64,000 nt of DNA from the NCBI GenBank assembly GCA_046303115.1, contig JBKCGZ010000166.1, forward strand, positions 1 through 64,000, in the 5' to 3' direction. This document shows, in pieces, positions 18,399 through 26,652 of the stretch. Under the pieces are notes generated by a model, which searched no databases, had not been told where the DNA came from, and saw only the letters and a program-made list of their open reading frames with translations. A program made the position numbers and the translations under genes. Each line of letters starts with the position of its first letter. The first letter of the stretch is position 1. This DNA comes from CAINEC01 sp046303115 (GTDB lineage Bacteria; Bacteroidota; Bacteroidia; AKYH767-A; OLB10).

Positions 18399-18812
18399 AT
18401 GGGAAGAATTATGGCCATTGATTATGGAAGCAAGAGAACAGGATTGGCTGTAACGGACCCCTTAAAAATTGTTGCAAGTCCGTTGGATACAATCGCAACC
18501 CATTTGCTGGTAGACTTTCTAAAAGGCTATTTGGCAAAGGAAGAAGTGGAAAGTATCGTCATCGGTGATCCGCGTCGATTGAATGGCCAAATGTCGGAGA
18601 CCACCCACCTGACCAATCAGTTTGTAAACAAGCTAAAAAAAGAAATCCCGACCATTAAAATAGTTCGAATGGATGAACGCTTCACTTCTAAAATTGCAGA
18701 GAAAAGCGTTTTGACCATGGGTCTACCGAAGATGAAACGACAAGATAAGTCGCTGATAGATAAGGTAAGTGCCACGATTATTTTACAAGATTATTTAAAT
18801 ACAATTGCTTAA
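18399..18812 (+). CDS. yqgF: Holliday junction resolvase-like protein YqgF/RuvX
   Basis: 137 residues, standard for YqgF. RNase H-like fold: IMAIDYGSKRTGLAVTDP carries the first catalytic Asp, IVIGDPRRLNG the second strand, and VRMDERFTSKIAE and DKVSATIILQDYL the remaining conserved positions (Asp in DxxSAxxILQ). The family processes pre-16S rRNA ends and is essential in many bacteria; a junction resolvase role has also been proposed. It heads a three-gene operon with def and aroK (gaps of 9 and 3 bases). Confidence 0.95.
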   Translation: MGRIMAIDYGSKRTGLAVTDPLKIVASPLDTIATHLLVDFLKGYLAKEEVESIVIGDPRRLNGQMSETTHLTNQFVNKLKKEIPTIKIVRMDERFTSKIAEKSVLTMGLPKMKRQDKSLIDKVSATIILQDYLNTIA

Positions 18813-18821
18813 TAAAAGATT

Positions 18822-19379
18822 ATGATTTACCCTATCGTTGCATACGGAGACCCGATTTTAAGAAAAGTGGCAGAACCTATTTCAGCCGATTATCCGAAGC
18901 TAAATGAGATTATTCAAAATATGTTTGATACCATGCGCCGTAGTAACGGAATCGGATTAGCAGCCCCTCAAATAGGCCTTTCGATCCGACTTTTTGTGGT
19001 TGATGCTACGCCTTATGAAAACGACGAACGTGACCTTGATGGATTCAAGCAGGTTTTTATCAATGCTCAGATTTTAGAAGAAGAGGGTAAAAAATGGAAA
19101 TGTTCTGAAGGATGTTTAAGCATTCCGGGAATTCGAGAAGACGTAGATAGAAATCCGAATATAACAGTTCGTTACATGGATGAAAACTTTGTGGAGCATA
19201 CGGAATCCTATACAGGTATGCGCGCAAGAATCATCCAGCATGAATACGATCATATTGAAGGTATTTTGATGACGGATAGACTTACTCCGATTAAAAAGCA
19301 ATTATTGAAAGGACGTTTGAACGATATTATGAAAGGCCGTACTGATGCTGATTATAAGATGCGTTTTTACAAGAAGTAA
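18822..19379 (+). CDS. def: Peptide deformylase
   Basis: 185 residues. All three catalytic motifs are intact: GIGLAAPQIG (motif I), EGCLSIPG with the metal-binding Cys (motif II) and QHEYDHIEG with the HExxH metal site (motif III). It removes the N-formyl group from nascent proteins using Fe2+/Zn2+. A small insertion before motif II (ATPYENDERDLDGFKQVF) is usual in Bacteroidota homologues. Middle gene of the yqgF-def-aroK operon. Confidence 0.97.
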   Translation: MIYPIVAYGDPILRKVAEPISADYPKLNEIIQNMFDTMRRSNGIGLAAPQIGLSIRLFVVDATPYENDERDLDGFKQVFINAQILEEEGKKWKCSEGCLSIPGIREDVDRNPNITVRYMDENFVEHTESYTGMRARIIQHEYDHIEGILMTDRLTPIKKQLLKGRLNDIMKGRTDADYKMRFYKK

Positions 19380-19382
19380 TCA

Positions 19383-19898
19383 ATGAATCGCGATAAAATT
19401 TTTCTGGTTGGTTTTTCTGGTGCTGGCAAGACGACGTTAGGTAAACAACTTGCTGAAAAGTTAAACTATGACTTTTTTGATATTGATGAATTGATTGAGC
19501 AGAGCGAAGGTATTTCTATTAGTACCATTTTTGAAAAAAAGGGAGAAATGGCATTTCGTAAAATAGAAAACAAAGTATTGACGAAAACCATGTTTTTTCC
19601 TAAAACAGTCATTGCCTGCGGGGGCGGTACTCCTTGCTTTCATGATAATATGGATTTCATGCTAAAACAAGGGACAGTCATTTACCTTAAAGTTACTGAA
19701 GAAGAACTAGGAACTCGAATTCAGAATAGTGATACACCAAGACCTCTTTTCAGTGATTCGAAAGAATACGAAAAATCAGTTCGAAGAATCAAGATAATGT
19801 TAGAAGAGCGAAAAAAGGATTATCAGCGTGCGCATATCACCATAGAAAATTCAAATAAGGATACTGAAGCTTTAGATAAAATTTTAAAAGCATTATAG
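19383..19898 (+). CDS. aroK: Shikimate kinase
   Basis: 171 residues. Walker A GFSGAGKTTLGKQLAE near residue 10-25, the shikimate-binding FDIDELIEQ Asp, FRKIENKVL, the CGGGTPC Gly-rich loop and the lid DTPRPLF are all present. It phosphorylates shikimate in aromatic amino acid synthesis. It ends three bases before the stop codon of batC, which converges on it; no terminator hairpin is visible between, so the two transcripts must overlap at their ends. Confidence 0.96.
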   Translation: MNRDKIFLVGFSGAGKTTLGKQLAEKLNYDFFDIDELIEQSEGISISTIFEKKGEMAFRKIENKVLTKTMFFPKTVIACGGGTPCFHDNMDFMLKQGTVIYLKVTEEELGTRIQNSDTPRPLFSDSKEYEKSVRRIKIMLEERKKDYQRAHITIENSNKDTEALDKILKAL

Positions 19899-19901
19899 CA
19901 C

Positions 19902-20600
19902 TTACCACTCTTTTTCAGGTTTCCCACCTGTTGCATCAAACTTCTTAGCATTTTTCTTTTGCAATTTCTGCTCTTGATTCTTTAACGCTTGTAACATACG
20001 CTCAGCTTCTTCTTTAGAAATCTTAGGCTGTGCTTGCTGCTTCTGTTGTTGCTGTTGTTGTTGCTGTTGATCTTTTTTCTGATCTTGATTTTTATTTTGC
20101 TGCTGCTGTTGTTGTTGCTGTTGCTGATCTTTTTTCTGATCCTGATTTTTATCCTGCTTATTATTTTTGTTTTGTTGCGCTTTCAATTTTGTTAAGGCAT
20201 ACGCTAAATTATAACGAGCATCTTCATCATTTGGATTTTGTCGTAAGGCCATTTTATAAGCATCGATACTTTCCTGATATTTTTCGGCTTTCAAATACGT
20301 ATTTCCCAAGTTATAATAAGCCTTCGATTGCTCAATAGCATCTTTAGTTGTTCCAGCAGACTGCATATACTGTTTGCCTGCCTCTTCCATATTATCTTGC
20401 TTATAATAGGCATTACCTAAATTGTAATTTCCAGCAAAGCTTTTTGGGTCGGAAGTTATAGCCGACTTATAATCGATCTCTGCATCTTTGAACTTTTTAT
20501 TGTTATAAGCCCCATTTCCACGACGAATAGTAGAATTAGCATTTTGTGCCTGCGACCATAAATGCATTGAAACGAAAATCAAACAAACAATAATTCTCAT
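19902..20600 (-). CDS. batC: BatC-like TPR protein
   Basis: 232 residues with a signal peptide (MRIIVCLIFVSMHLWSQAQ). TPR repeats lie between about 20 and 140 (NGAYNNKKFKDAEIDYKSAI, GNAYYKQDNMEEAGKQYMQ, GNTYLKAEKYQESIDAYKMA, ARYNLAYALTKLKAQQ). The C-terminal third is very low complexity: two copies of NQDQKKD followed by 10 and 9 glutamines. It is the last gene of the Bat operon, and its start overlaps batB by 4 bases. BatC is a periplasmic scaffold for the VWA proteins in the proposed aerotolerance/stress complex. BatD, often next, is absent because aroK lies directly downstream on the other strand. Confidence 0.88.
   Translation of the reverse strand: MRIIVCLIFVSMHLWSQAQNANSTIRRGNGAYNNKKFKDAEIDYKSAITSDPKSFAGNYNLGNAYYKQDNMEEAGKQYMQSAGTTKDAIEQSKAYYNLGNTYLKAEKYQESIDAYKMALRQNPNDEDARYNLAYALTKLKAQQNKNNKQDKNQDQKKDQQQQQQQQQQNKNQDQKKDQQQQQQQQQKQQAQPKISKEEAERMLQALKNQEQKLQKKNAKKFDATGGKPEKEW
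20036..20160 (-). repeat. Tandem duplication with poly-Gln (CAG/CAA) tracts in batC
   Basis: Two roughly 50-60 base units, each encoding NQDQKKD plus a run of nine or ten Gln, lie head to tail. Mixed CAA and CAG codons within the runs argue against very recent slippage, but the unit itself is clearly duplicated. Confidence 0.85.
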
Positions 20601-21646
20601 AAGTCCTGCTTTTTATTTTCTCCAAATAAATTCCATTTTGCAACCACTTTACTCTTGTTTTCTCCAATGATAAAATCAATGATAAATAAAAATAATGCGA
20701 TTGCAAGAAAGAACTGAAATTGGTTTTCAAAACTTGTATACATTTTTGCTTTGAATTCTTTTTTATCCAAAGCACTTAATTCTTTTAACACAATTGATAA
20801 TCCATCATCACTATTCGTAGCGTGAATAAACTTTCCCTTCCCCGCTTCTGCAATATCCTCAAGCATGACACTATTCAACTTTGTCATGATGGTTTGTCCT
20901 GAACGATCTTGACGATAACCTACCTTAGCTCCATTACTATAAATCGGAATTGGCGTTCCCTGCTCCGAGCCCATTCCAATAGTATAAACTTTTACACCTT
21001 GCTCACTTGCCGACTTCGCAGCTTCAATAGCATCATCTTCGTGATTTTCTCCATCCGTAATAATCACTATTGCACTGTTCTTCTTTATTGTATCAGTAAA
21101 AGAAGTCGTTGCAAGATCGATGGCAGCACCAATAGCAGTACCTTGTGTAGGAACGATGTCCGTATTTATTTGAGTTAGAAATAATTTTGCTGCTCCGTAA
21201 TCTGTTGTTATTGGCAATTGGGTATAGGCATCCCCAGCAAAAACAATAAGACCTACCCGATCACCTTCCAGCTTGTCGATTAAACGACTTATAGCTTGCT
21301 TAGCACGCTCTAATCGATTAGGCATTAGATCCTCAGCAAGCATACTATTTGATACATCTAAACAAATAATAATATCTGAACCTTTACGCTTTACTTCTTC
21401 CAACTTTGATCCGATTAATGGTCCGCATAATCCAATAATTAATGAAATAAAAGCAACCCATCTAATCCAGAATTTTAACGTAGGACGAGTAAGGCTAACT
21501 TCCGGAAATAGGTTGTTGATGATTTCCATTTTACCAAAACGAACTAAGGCTTTTTTCTTCCAGCGAATGAACATCCAAAACAACACTACTAACAGTAATG
21601 CTGTAACGAAAAGATAAATCATCTCAGGGTTTTGAAATCGAAACAT
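20597..21646 (-). CDS. batB: VWA domain membrane protein BatB
   Basis: 349 residues. Two N-terminal membrane helices (MIYLFVTALLLVVLFWMF and IRWVAFISLIIGLCGPLIG) are followed by a VWA domain at about 90-290 with an intact MIDAS (CLDVSNSM, then TPTQGTA-type Thr and ITDGENHEDD), and one C-terminal helix (FFLAIALFLFIIDFII). The SMLAEDLMPNRLERAKQ segment is shared almost word for word with the upstream batA, showing duplication. In the Bat system the two VWA proteins sit in the inner membrane with their domains facing the periplasm. The gene ends in a 4-base overlap with batC. Confidence 0.92.
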   Translation of the reverse strand: MFRFQNPEMIYLFVTALLLVVLFWMFIRWKKKALVRFGKMEIINNLFPEVSLTRPTLKFWIRWVAFISLIIGLCGPLIGSKLEEVKRKGSDIIICLDVSNSMLAEDLMPNRLERAKQAISRLIDKLEGDRVGLIVFAGDAYTQLPITTDYGAAKLFLTQINTDIVPTQGTAIGAAIDLATTSFTDTIKKNSAIVIITDGENHEDDAIEAAKSASEQGVKVYTIGMGSEQGTPIPIYSNGAKVGYRQDRSGQTIMTKLNSVMLEDIAEAGKGKFIHATNSDDGLSIVLKELSALDKKEFKAKMYTSFENQFQFFLAIALFLFIIDFIIGENKSKVVAKWNLFGENKKQDL

Positions 21647-21648
21647 GG

Positions 21649-22656
21649 CTATGGTAAACTTTTCAATAAGGTATAACGAAGAATTAATTCACAGAAGATA
21701 AGTACAAATGCAATAAACGCAAATGGCAAATACTCTTCGGTATAACGATTGAACTCTGTCACTTCAATTTTTGATTTTTCAAGTCGATCAATTTCGCGAA
21801 ACACATTTTCAAGAGCTTTATTACCGGTGGCTCTAAAGTATTTACCGTCGGTATTTTGTGCTACTTGAGTTAAAAGTGCTTCATCAATTTGGACTTCCAT
21901 ATTTTGATATTGAATTCCGAATGGAGTTTTAAATGGATATGGAGCCATACCTTTAGTTCCAACACCAATTGAATATACGCGCACATCAAATGCTTTAGCA
22001 ATTTCTCCAGCTGTTGAAGGCGGAATAGCTCCTGAATTATTTACACCATCCGTAATTAAAACCACTACTTTACTTTTTGTTTTAGCATCCTTTACTCGAC
22101 TAATAGCTGTTGCTAATCCCTCTCCAATTGCAGTACCATCTACTAGCATCCCTGGCTGAACATCTTTTAATACATTACGAAGAACAGAATGATCAGAAGT
22201 GATTGGACACTGCGTAAAACTTTCTCCGGAAAAAATCACTAACCCAATTAAATCATTCGGACGGCCATCAATAAATTGTTGCGCTACTTTCTTTGCTGAT
22301 TCAATACGATTAGGTTTAAAGTCTTCTGCAAGCATACTCGCAGAAATATCTAATGCAATGACAATCGAAATACCTTCTGTAGTTACGTTAGAAGAGCTGG
22401 AAGATGATTGCGGACGATCTAAAGAAATTACTAAAAACACAAATGCGAACAAACGACAAAACAATGGCAGATTAATAATTCTACTCTTCCATGTTGGAGG
22501 AATTCGGGCGAAAGAATCTGTGCTACTAATCTGAATTGTTGGCGCTTTAAAACGCTTGAACTTCCAGAAGTAAATAACTAATATTGGAATTATCAATAAA
22601 AACCAAAACCATTCAGGATTTTTAAATTGATAAAAATGCTCTTGCCACCAACTCAT
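21649..22656 (-). CDS. batA: VWA domain membrane protein BatA
   Basis: 335 residues with the same plan as BatB: two N-terminal helices (PEWFWFLLIIPILVIYFW; LPLFCRLFAFVFLVISL), a VWA domain with MIDAS ALDISASM and ITDGVNNSG, and a C-terminal helix (YLPFAFIAFVLIFCELIL). It begins with an ATGA overlap with the gene upstream and has a strong AAGGAGG six bases before the ATG. It is thought to work with BatB, BatC and MoxR in assembling or protecting envelope proteins under stress. Confidence 0.92.
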   Translation of the reverse strand: MSWWQEHFYQFKNPEWFWFLLIIPILVIYFWKFKRFKAPTIQISSTDSFARIPPTWKSRIINLPLFCRLFAFVFLVISLDRPQSSSSSSNVTTEGISIVIALDISASMLAEDFKPNRIESAKKVAQQFIDGRPNDLIGLVIFSGESFTQCPITSDHSVLRNVLKDVQPGMLVDGTAIGEGLATAISRVKDAKTKSKVVVLITDGVNNSGAIPPSTAGEIAKAFDVRVYSIGVGTKGMAPYPFKTPFGIQYQNMEVQIDEALLTQVAQNTDGKYFRATGNKALENVFREIDRLEKSKIEVTEFNRYTEEYLPFAFIAFVLIFCELILRYTLLKSLP

Positions 22657-23618
22657 GCTTCCCCTCCTTTTTGATTCGACATTTCTTTTTCAGTAGCAGG
22701 TGTTGTTGCCTCCACAAACTGAACAGCATTAGTAAAACTCAATTCATGTTCTGAAATATGCGGAACAGCTTTCGCAAATTTTACTAAATCAGCAAGACGT
22801 AAAAGGTATACTAATTTATCATTCTCGGCAGCATCAATTTGCTTTATAAATGCATGTTCTAAAATTTCATCAGAAGTAAATTCTAACGCTGGAATCATCC
22901 AACGATTTTGAATATAGGCACGAACAATCTCTGTTAATTCAGAATAATACAGTTTAACATCACCTTGCTGCCAAATCTCTTTCTTCTTTAATTGATCAAA
23001 ACTTTCCATCGCAATCATATAGGCAGATTGCTTCGGTGCAACAATTACTTTTGCGGCATCATCGAGCTGTTTTGCTTTTTTCAAATAGCGAACAAGCAAC
23101 AAAACAATAATGGCTAATGCAATAACTCCTAATGCAACTAAGCAAATAAACATCCAATCATAAGGAACATCTTGAATCGGATGGATATCTTTTATCGCTT
23201 TGGTGGTATCAACCGGCATTAAAAAAACTTTTACTGATAATGGATCAGTATAAACTTTAGCCGTTGTATTTCTTACTTTATAATCGATGGTAAATCCAGG
23301 TATCACAAAAATTCCTGTATCAAAAGCCATCAGTGTTACTTTCTGACTTCGCAATAACATCGTATTATCTTCAACAGGAATAGTATCTAATCCTTCATTC
23401 TTTACCACCTCTAACATTCCGATACTATCAGAGAAATAAGGCCAATCGATTTTTATATCTTTTGGTTGCGTGATTGAAAGTTCTAATACGAAAGGTTGTC
23501 CCACCACCACAATATTAGTATCGAGCTTAGCAGTAGCTACAACACCTTGTGCATGACTCAAATTACTTAATAGCGTAAGACATGCAATCAAAAAAAGATT
23601 TTTTATCAGTTGCTTCAT
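22653..23618 (-). CDS. Bat-operon membrane protein (BatD/DUF4381-like)
   Basis: 321 residues. Signal peptide to about residue 23 (LLSNLSHAQG), then a periplasmic beta-sandwich of about 120 residues (VVGQPFVLELSITQPKDIKID resembles the repeats of BatD). A single transmembrane helix (WMFICLVALGVIALAIIVLLLV) near residue 160 is followed by a cytoplasmic helical part (LYYSELTEIVRAYIQNRWMIPALEFTSDEI) typical of DUF4381. It lies between the DUF58 gene and batA, with 4-base overlaps at both ends, so it is an integral operon member. It may bridge the periplasmic and cytoplasmic parts of the complex; that is inference. Confidence 0.8.
   Translation of the reverse strand: MKQLIKNLFLIACLTLLSNLSHAQGVVATAKLDTNIVVVGQPFVLELSITQPKDIKIDWPYFSDSIGMLEVVKNEGLDTIPVEDNTMLLRSQKVTLMAFDTGIFVIPGFTIDYKVRNTTAKVYTDPLSVKVFLMPVDTTKAIKDIHPIQDVPYDWMFICLVALGVIALAIIVLLLVRYLKKAKQLDDAAKVIVAPKQSAYMIAMESFDQLKKKEIWQQGDVKLYYSELTEIVRAYIQNRWMIPALEFTSDEILEHAFIKQIDAAENDKLVYLLRLADLVKFAKAVPHISEHELSFTNAVQFVEATTPATEKEMSNQKGGEA
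22663..22669 (-). promoter_or_regulatory. Shine-Dalgarno sequence before batA
   Basis: AAGGAGG on the minus strand, six bases from the batA ATG at 22656 and inside the preceding coding sequence, at an ATGA start/stop overlap. Confidence 0.6.
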
Positions 23619-24478
23619 CGCTGCTTAAATAAATTCATTAATGGTTTTACATACGATTGATCAGTACGGATTGCTACATGATCAACACCTGATTTATTCA
23701 GTAACTCACTCGTTAAACGTGCTGATTGTTGAAAGTACAATCGGTAATTATTTCGAACATTTGCATCCGAAGTATCCATCACAGAAACAAATCCAGTTTC
23801 AGCATCTTTAAATCGCACTAAGCCTACATCAGGCATTTCTTCTTCACGAGGATCCACAATGCGAAGTGCGGCAAGGTCATGTTTCTTTGAAGCCACTTTA
23901 ATGGCATCATCAAATCCTGAATCCATAAAATCAGAAATCACAAAAGCAATACAGCGCTTTTTAATCATATTATTCAGATACTTTAAAGCAAGACTAATAT
24001 CAGTTCCTTTTGACTCAGGCTTGAAATTAATCAGCTCACGAATAATTCTTAAAATATGCGATTTCCCTTTTTTAGGAGGAATGTACTTTTCAATCTTATC
24101 AGAGAAGAAAATCACTCCAGCTTTATCATTGTTCTGGATTGCAGAGAAAGCAATAGTAGCCGTTAATTCTGTTATCAATTCACGCTTGAGCATGGCAGTG
24201 CTACCAAACATTCCTGATTCACTCACATCCACCAGTAACATTACAGTAAGCTCACGTTCTTCTTCAAAAACTTTTACATACGGATTCCCGAATCTTGCAG
24301 TAACGTTCCAGTCGATATTTCTTACATCATCACCTTCTACGTACTCACGAACTTCACTAAACGCCATACCACGCCCTTTAAACGCAGAGTGATACTCTCC
24401 AGAAAAAATCTGTGAGGACAATCCCTTCGTTTTAATTTCGATTTTACGAACGCGTTTTAATAGCTCAGCAGAATCCAT
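23615..24478 (-). CDS. DUF58 domain protein of the MoxR/Bat operon
   Basis: 287 residues, the short soluble DUF58 type. The signature REYVEGDDVRNIDWNVTARFG followed by KVFEEERELTVMLLVDVSES lies near residues 42-90, and a VWA-like fold follows (FVISDFMDSGFDDA). No membrane helix is seen. DUF58 proteins pair with MoxR ATPases in nearly all MoxR operons. It begins 9 bases after moxR and ends in an ATGA overlap with the next gene. The biochemical role remains undefined in the family. Confidence 0.92.
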   Translation of the reverse strand: MDSAELLKRVRKIEIKTKGLSSQIFSGEYHSAFKGRGMAFSEVREYVEGDDVRNIDWNVTARFGNPYVKVFEEERELTVMLLVDVSESGMFGSTAMLKRELITELTATIAFSAIQNNDKAGVIFFSDKIEKYIPPKKGKSHILRIIRELINFKPESKGTDISLALKYLNNMIKKRCIAFVISDFMDSGFDDAIKVASKKHDLAALRIVDPREEEMPDVGLVRFKDAETGFVSVMDTSDANVRNNYRLYFQQSARLTSELLNKSGVDHVAIRTDQSYVKPLMNLFKQR

Positions 24479-24487
24479 TTATAAATC

Positions 24488-25471
24488 TTAAGGAACTTCA
24501 ACAATATTTAATACTTCGTTGATCACATCATCAGTCGTGATATTCTCTGCTTCCGCTTCATATGTTAATCCGATACGATGACGCATTACATCATGACAAA
24601 TAGCACGAACATCTTCTGGAATTACATAACCTCTGCGCTTAATAAATGCATAGGCTTTTGCTGCTAATGCTAAGTTGATACTTGCACGAGGAGAACCTCC
24701 ATAACTAATCATGCTCTCCAACTTTCGTAAGTTACTTTCCTTCGGGAAACGTGTAGCGAAAACGATATCTAAAATATACTTTTCAATTTTTTCATCCATG
24801 TAAACATCGCGTACAGCATTGCGTGCTTTCACGATCGTTTCCGCTTGAATAATCGGATTTATTTTCGGAAACTCCTGAGCAATATTTTGACGAATAATTA
24901 ATTTCTCTTCTTCTTTCGTTGGATATTTAATTACCACCTTTAACATGAAACGATCTAACTGCGCTTCAGGCAATGGATAAGTTCCTTCTTGCTCAATTGG
25001 ATTTTGCGTTGCAAGCACTAAAAATGGCTCTGGTAATTTAAACGTTTCATCACCGATAGTCACTTGTCGCTCTTGCATAGCTTCTAGTAAAGCACTTTGC
25101 ACTTTAGCAGGAGCACGATTAATTTCATCGGCCAAAATAAAGTTCGCGAATAATGGCCCTTTACGAACCGTGAACTGTTCTTGCTTTTGATTATAAATCA
25201 TAGTACCTACTAAATCGGCAGGCAACAAATCAGGAGTAAATTGCAAGCGACTAAACTTAGCTTGAATAGCTGAAGAAAGCGATTTAATAGCTAACGTTTT
25301 TGCAAGTCCGGGAACACCTTCTAAGAGTAAATGTCCGTTAGAAAGTAATCCTATTAAAAGTCGATCGAGCATGTATTTCTGCCCAACAATTACTTTACCT
25401 AACTCTAAATTCAACAATTCAATGAAAGCACTTTCTTGTTGAATCTTTTCGTTAATCTCACGAATATCCAT
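24488..25471 (-). CDS. moxR: MoxR-family AAA+ ATPase
   Basis: 327 residues from the ATG at 25471 (MDIREINEKIQQES); a ten-residue extension upstream is unsupported. The Walker A region is EGVPGLAKTLAIKSL, Walker B FILADEINRAPAKVQSALLEAMQE, sensor 1 LVLATQNPIEQEGTYPLPEAQ, and arginine finger/sensor 2 SPRASINLALAAKAYAF. MoxR proteins are chaperone-like ATPases that act with VWA proteins. It is the first gene of the six-gene Bat operon moxR-DUF58-DUF4381-like-batA-batB-batC. Confidence 0.95.
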   Translation of the reverse strand: MDIREINEKIQQESAFIELLNLELGKVIVGQKYMLDRLLIGLLSNGHLLLEGVPGLAKTLAIKSLSSAIQAKFSRLQFTPDLLPADLVGTMIYNQKQEQFTVRKGPLFANFILADEINRAPAKVQSALLEAMQERQVTIGDETFKLPEPFLVLATQNPIEQEGTYPLPEAQLDRFMLKVVIKYPTKEEEKLIIRQNIAQEFPKINPIIQAETIVKARNAVRDVYMDEKIEKYILDIVFATRFPKESNLRKLESMISYGGSPRASINLALAAKAYAFIKRRGYVIPEDVRAICHDVMRHRIGLTYEAEAENITTDDVINEVLNIVEVP

Positions 25472-25575
25472 AAATTTTTCAGTTAAAATTTCGAGACACA
25501 ATATTAGTCCATTCGACTAAAAAAAATCAATAGTCTAAAAGGAGTTATGCGTTAATTTGATGTTAAAAACTTTAA

Positions 25576-26652
25576 CTACTCTACACGCACTCGCGGATCT
25601 AAAAAAGCATAGAGTAAATCGACCAGCCAATTAATCAAAACAAAGAAGGCAGAGACCATAATAACAGCACCCATTACTACCGGAAAATCATAGTGCTCTA
25701 ATGCATCCACCGTTACTTTACCTACCCCTTTCCAACCAAAAATATATTCTATAAATACTGCTCCTGCCAGCAAGGAGCCAAACCAACCTGATATAGCTGT
25801 TATCACTGGATTTAATGCATTACGAAGGGCATGTTTATATAATACACTTTGATAGGACAATCCCTTTGCTTTAGCTGTTCGCACATAGTCGGTACTGATA
25901 GCATCCAACATAGAGCTTCGCGTAAGCTGAACGATAACTGCCAACGGACGAATACCCAATGTAAATGCTGGTAAAATGATATTCTTCAGATTTAAAATCT
26001 CTCCTTCAAACGGATCAATTTCATAGAGGCTTCCAGTCATACTTAAACCTGTCCAATCACTCAAAACAAATCCGAAAAACCAGGCTATTAATATTCCTGC
26101 AAAAAATGAAGGTACTGACATACCAAGAATACTAATTATTAGATTTAAATAATCGGGCCATTGTTGGTATCGCGTAGCTGACCATACACCGAGAATTATT
26201 CCAATGCAAGCAGCAATAAATAAGGCCACAACAGATAATATCGCAGTGCCAGGCAATGCATCTATTAAAATAACACTCACTAACTCCTGTGATTGATAGG
26301 AACGGTTTAAATATGGCTTTTTAAGTATTAACGACTTTTGACTTATCGTTAAAACTTTAAGAAATTCACCATACTTCTCACTACTTGCATATACCCTGCT
26401 TGTAGAATCATTTAAATTATTAATTGATAAAGGAGAAATATCATTTAAGTAAAGTAAATATCTTTTTGAAATAGGTAAATCAAGTCCTAGTTGTTTATTA
26501 ATTGCTTCGAGCGAAGCAACATCAGAACGTTGACCTAACATCAAACGACCTGGATCAGCAGGCAGAATATTAAACAAAAAGAAAACTACGGTTACAACTC
26601 CAAAAATAATTAGAAGTCCACTCGTAGTTCTCTTTAAGATTAGTTTTATCAT
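25576..26652 (-). CDS. ABC transporter permease, DppB/OppB family
   Basis: 358 residues. The N-terminal helix has the hallmark TTSGLLIIFGVVTVVFFLFNILPADP, then a periplasmic loop with LGQRSDVASLEAINKQLGLD. The transmembrane domain (about 125-350) carries the EAA-like loop DYVRTAKAKGLSYQSVLYKHALRNALNPVI that contacts the ATPase. It should import di- or oligopeptides (or nickel) but no DppC, DppA, DppD or DppF gene is near. The gene overlaps the MauE/thioredoxin gene by 4 bases (ATGA). In several Bacteroidota the neighbourhood folP - DUF1599 - DoxX/MauE - permease recurs, so the arrangement is probably old. Confidence 0.9.
   Translation of the reverse strand: MIKLILKRTTSGLLIIFGVVTVVFFLFNILPADPGRLMLGQRSDVASLEAINKQLGLDLPISKRYLLYLNDISPLSINNLNDSTSRVYASSEKYGEFLKVLTISQKSLILKKPYLNRSYQSQELVSVILIDALPGTAILSVVALFIAACIGIILGVWSATRYQQWPDYLNLIISILGMSVPSFFAGILIAWFFGFVLSDWTGLSMTGSLYEIDPFEGEILNLKNIILPAFTLGIRPLAVIVQLTRSSMLDAISTDYVRTAKAKGLSYQSVLYKHALRNALNPVITAISGWFGSLLAGAVFIEYIFGWKGVGKVTVDALEHYDFPVVMGAVIMVSAFFVLINWLVDLLYAFLDPRVRVE

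Noticed and set aside
23859..24392. 177-codon open frame on the plus strand
   Set aside because: Antisense shadow of the DUF58 gene; serine-rich with no motif or start context.
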